Positions 60,836 to 64,000 of a stretch of DNA of 64,000 bases are shown here, piece after piece. The DNA comes from Diploptera punctata (taxonomy: Eukaryota; Arthropoda; Insecta; Blattodea; Blaberidae), in the NCBI GenBank assembly GCA_030220185.1, contig JASPKZ010003433.1, forward strand, positions 124,001 through 188,000, written 5' to 3'. The notes beneath the pieces were generated by a model. That model searched no databases. It had not been told where the DNA came from and saw only the letters and a list, made by a program, of their open reading frames with translations. The position numbers and the translations under genes are program-made. Within the stretch, counting starts at the first letter, position 1. Every line of letters starts with the position of its first letter.

Positions 60836-61380
60836 AAGTGTTAATAATCAACAATGTAGCAGATAGGAGAGAGGCTCAAAACAGGGTCTCCTCGGCTAAG
60901 GACACATACACCTAAGAAAACATGCAAGTTCAGAGTCATATAGATGGTCTTACCCTATTCTAGACTTTTAAATCTATCCAGGTGATATTTAACTTACCGG
61001 CAAGTCTCAAAAGTTTTAGGTAAATATAACATAAAAAAAGTTCTTCAGTAATTTCTGTAGAATCTAGCAAGTTTACTTTGATATTACACTTGTTATTTTT
61101 GCATTAGAAAATAAATAATGTTCCACTTACATTATCTAGGAACAATAATTGAGGTGTTGACATGGGAAAGGTAGTAAGTCATAAAAACAAATTTTACAGG
61201 AGAAGCAAGAAACAATTTTGACACTTTTAAATTTAAATATTTTTTGTAAATCTAATATGAATATTTTGTAACTATTTTTCAAATAAAATTTTTTGTTTAC
61301 TAGTGTCAAATTTATATTGGGAAAATTGTTTCTGCTTCCCCTGTAAAATATGCTTTTTATTACTACCTTTCCCATGTCAA
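60836..61380. other. Spacer with inverted repeat
   Basis: 61140-61380 is a foldback: 'gaggtgttgacatgggaaag' left and 'ctttcccatgtcaatgcctc' right, arms about 90 bases, enclosing 'aacaattttgacactttta'. Family unknown; no PLE signature. Confidence 0.55.
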
Positions 61381-61384
61381 TGCC

Positions 61385-61985
61385 TCATTTACAAATAGGA
61401 ATGAGATGCACAAAGAAATTAAACAAAGGCTCAATTCTGGAAATGCGTGCTATTATGCATTATAGGGACTCTTGTCATCCCTACTCCTTTCAAAAAAGTT
61501 AAACTGAAAATATATAAAACTGTTATTTCCCAGTTATATTATATGCCAAACATGGATTCTTACTTTAAGAAAAAAAAAAAGGTTTTGTGTATTTGAGAAT
61601 AAAGTTCTTAGGAAAATTTTTGGACCAAAAAGAGATGAACAGACAAGTGAATGCAAAAACTACATTATAATTAGCTACATGATACATATAGGAAGCCAGA
61701 TATAATAAGAACAGTAAAGTCTCGTAGACTGCAATGGGCAGGGCATGTGGCACATATGGGGGATGAAATAGGTGCATGGAAGCTTCCTGTAGGAAAACCA
61801 GAGGGAAAACACCCAGTTGGTAGACCAAGAATGAGATGAGTGAATAAAAATTATCCATTATTCGAGGGAAGTAAATTATACATGGGGATGATTGGAAAAC
61901 ATTAGCTCAGGATAAGGATGTATGGAGAACTTATATCTGTGTGGTCATGAACCTACAGATTTGATAGAGCCAGTGAGTTAGTTGG
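61385..61985 (+). mobile_element. LINE fragment (family A), broken
   Basis: Decayed copy of the 18232 LINE from 'aggaatgagatgcacaaaga' to 'gatagagccagtgagttagt', with frameshifts and stops throughout. Confidence 0.8.
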
Positions 61986-62129
61986 TTGGTTAATTAGTTC
62001 ACTTACATTAGCATGATACTATTCTATGTCGCAATCTTAACTTTTAATACATAACAATACTTTCCCTACTTGTAAGATACATTGTATTTTTTCTTTACGA
62101 CGTGACAGGCATAGAAATCCCTTAGCTTA

Positions 62130-62355
62130 CCACTTGGCTTCTGGTTCACATGTGCTAATTATTCAGCCAGTTTAAGAGTGACATGATCAATATATTGGTT
62201 CCCCAACAGTTATAGCTTGTTTTCTTAACCCTGAGATGCTACTTATTATAGCTACCCAAATATCTCACGATACTGGAAGTGACCACTCTCATATTGGTCA
62301 GAATTTTATTAAAAAATTACTTGTTCCCCATATGGACTTGAATCAGCTCTGTACC
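62130..62355 (-). mobile_element. SINE, family S1, inverted
   Basis: Minus strand holds the S1 body (complement of 'attatagctacccaaatatc' and 'ttggtcagaattt'). Confidence 0.6.
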
Positions 62356-62359
62356 AAGA

Positions 62360-62585
62360 CATGGTGTTTTAAACTGGAAATTCCCATGGAGAAAGATTTA
62401 ATTTGGAAGTTCATCAGTCAGCCAACAGAGGGAACAGGTATCAACATACAGGATCACCAACTGCCAATTCAACAGTTAGATGGAATTGATAATGATACGT
62501 AACTTATCGAAGCTACAGTCTTCAAAAAATCCACAATTATGAGGTGAGTTGTAACTACCTATTTATTAGATGAAATATAGCTTGG
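62360..62585 (+). mobile_element. PLE 3' fragment
   Basis: Plus strand: LEIPMEKDLIWKFISQPTEG then GINIQDHQLPIQQL, the terminal coding part of a PLE endonuclease ORF, followed by a decayed ribozyme region and 'acaattatgaggtgagttg'. Confidence 0.65.
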
Positions 62586-62679
62586 TTTCATTTGGAATAC
62601 ATCAGTCAATGCTGAAAAAATTGGAGATGTCCCTTTTCAAAATGACCATTTTAATTATTATATATGGAACAATGTATAC

Positions 62680-62815
62680 TACTTCTCTTTACCATGTGTT
62701 AGTCCTAGTCGTCAAGTCATCATGCTTGATGCAGATCTAAAGATGTGTGCTGGTTTAGAGTTTCCATGAGGGAAAAAAATTTCCATTGAATGATTCTTGA
62801 ATCATCTTCCAGACT
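62680..62815 (-). mobile_element. SINE S1-like scrap
   Basis: 'gtgtgctggtttagagtttc' and neighbours resemble an inverted, decayed S1 head. Confidence 0.35.
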
Positions 62816-63115
62816 GAATGGCTGTGGTCCAGAGCTTTATGGAACTCAATGTTTCATGTACTTCTGTGATAGACATCATCAGGAAACTGTGTCTGCCCTC
62901 CGTGAACTCTTCAGCTGATGGCTGCAGATGATTGTGCGCTGAAAATGTTCCCATTACTTCCAGCGTACAACCAGTCTGCAGCCATCAGCTTAGGAGTTCA
63001 CAGAGGGCAGGCACAGTTTCCTGATAATGTCTACAAGAGTAATAGAAGAAACGTCAAATTGTGTAAGCTCTGGACATTGGCCACTCAACCCAGAAGACAA
63101 TTTCAAGAATTAAGA
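62816..63115. mobile_element. PLE-type foldback, decayed
   Basis: Arms 'actgaatggctgtggtccag' and right-side complement-like sequence; centre resembles 32485-32835 ('atgtctac.agagtaatagaa', GAAA-CGTC). Confidence 0.5.
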
Positions 63116-63269
63116 TACTGTCTGTGAAAGCCTACAAATGTTTTATGGAATTTCAGCCAGCATGTGAGATTGGTGCTTACCCAGAATCCTGATCAACAAA
63201 GTTTTTTGAACAAAAATCAATTCTAATTGTACAAGACGGATATAAAAAAGATAATATAAAATATAATAA

Positions 63270-63700
63270 AAAAACACACTTTGTTGAATAAGACTAGAAA
63301 AGAAACTATTTTGAAGTTTTACAAAGTATTGGCAGTTCCATCTCTTATCTATGGATGTGAAACCTGGACATTAACAAAGGCAGATAGTAAACAAATAGAG
63401 GCTGCTGAAATGAAGATGTTGAGAGCAATAGCAGGATACCAAAGTACCGATAAAAAGAAAAATGAAGATATAAGAACAGGACTTAATATATTTAATCTCT
63501 GTGAAAGAATAAAATATTATCAAAATGCTTGTCTTCAGCACATATTACGAATGAATGAACAGCGCATACCAAGAAGAATGTATAATTATAAACCAAAAGA
63601 GAGAAGAATGTTGGGAAGACCATTGAAGAGATGGAAGGACCAATTTGACCTATAATGAGATCGGAACAGGCCATTGGGCTTAATCCTTGTTGTTGATGAT
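63270..63700 (+). mobile_element. LINE C-terminal region (family B)
   Basis: 124-codon frame 63281-63655: TRKETILKFYKVLAVPSLIY, YGCETWTLTKADSKQIEAAE, LRAIAGYQSTDKKKNEDIRT, then RMLGRPLKRWKDQFDL and stop. Ends with 'ttgttgatgatgatgataaa', a GAT-repeat tail. 5'-truncated; the retained part is open. Confidence 0.82.
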
Positions 63701-64000
63701 GATGATAAAAAATATAATAATAAAAATGACACTTATGTTACTATTTAAAAAAAAATTAATGCACAATCTCAATTGTGATATCAATGTATATTAAAAATAT
63801 TGATAGTTGTGATAAATAGTCAATATTAATAAAATTCTTGGTGGTACTCCATTGAGTTATTAGTCATAAAATTAAAATTATAATATAAAATTATAAATTG
63901 TTACCTTGTCAACTTTGTAAAATATTAATTTATATAATTAACAGTAGATACAGACCTATCTCTTACTCTTCTGCTGATAATGAGATTAGTCCTGAAAGGC
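63701..64000. other. AT-rich spacer
   Basis: No feature recognised to the window end. Confidence 0.4.

Noticed and set aside
61565..61858. 97-codon minus-strand frame
   Set aside because: Antisense of a broken family A LINE copy.

Overview
The window looks like AT-rich, repeat-dense insect DNA, most likely from a cockroach or other blattodean. I base that on the zinc-finger exons and on the style of the LINE, SINE and Penelope-like repeats; the species assignment is inference. There is no bacterial-style gene organisation. The single-copy coding content is a series of isolated exons about 200-330 bases long on the + strand, separated by 3-12 kb of intron or spacer filled with mobile elements.

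Host gene: six exons (17546, 24932, 36593, 45107, 48013 and 57283) each begin at a pyrimidine-tract/AG acceptor in the same phase, encode a short variable linker, then a C2HC finger ending in (R/L)-(Y/L)-E-C-G-V followed by a C2H2 finger, then a stop. This is the layout of the alternative 3' terminal exons of longitudinals lacking (lola), a BTB/POZ transcription-factor gene whose common 5' exons would lie upstream of this window. A seventh, degenerate candidate exon lies at 44732-44940. Exon 36593 carries two compensating one-base shifts and exon 48013 is one base short of frame; these are assembly errors or real decay.

Mobile DNA: the dominant class is about 40 Penelope-like retroelement (PLE) pieces. 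Some carry the reverse-transcriptase tail plus the GIY-YIG endonuclease; most are short foldback (inverted-repeat) derivatives. Many contain what reads as a hammerhead ribozyme with a tiny self-complementary stem III. Other classes are LINE 3' ends of at least three families, four tRNA-headed SINE families, Tc1/mariner-type remnants, two nested TTAA-flanked (piggyBac-type) elements, a possible Helitron-like element, and a family in which a tRNA-like cloverleaf sits between short inverted repeats, including three almost identical 301-base tandem copies at 38.9-39.8 kb.

Layout: 0-17 kb repeats only; 17.5-19.4 kb exon 1 followed by a PLE foldback holding a fresh LINE insertion; 20-28 kb PLEs and exon 2; 28-36 kb SINE-in-SINE, mariner remnant and LINEs; 36.5-42 kb exon 3, PLEs and the tRNA-like array; 42-49 kb SINEs and exons 4 and 5; 49-53 kb a LINE split by nested TTAA elements; 53-58 kb repeats and exon 6; 58-64 kb PLE palindromes and LINE fragments.
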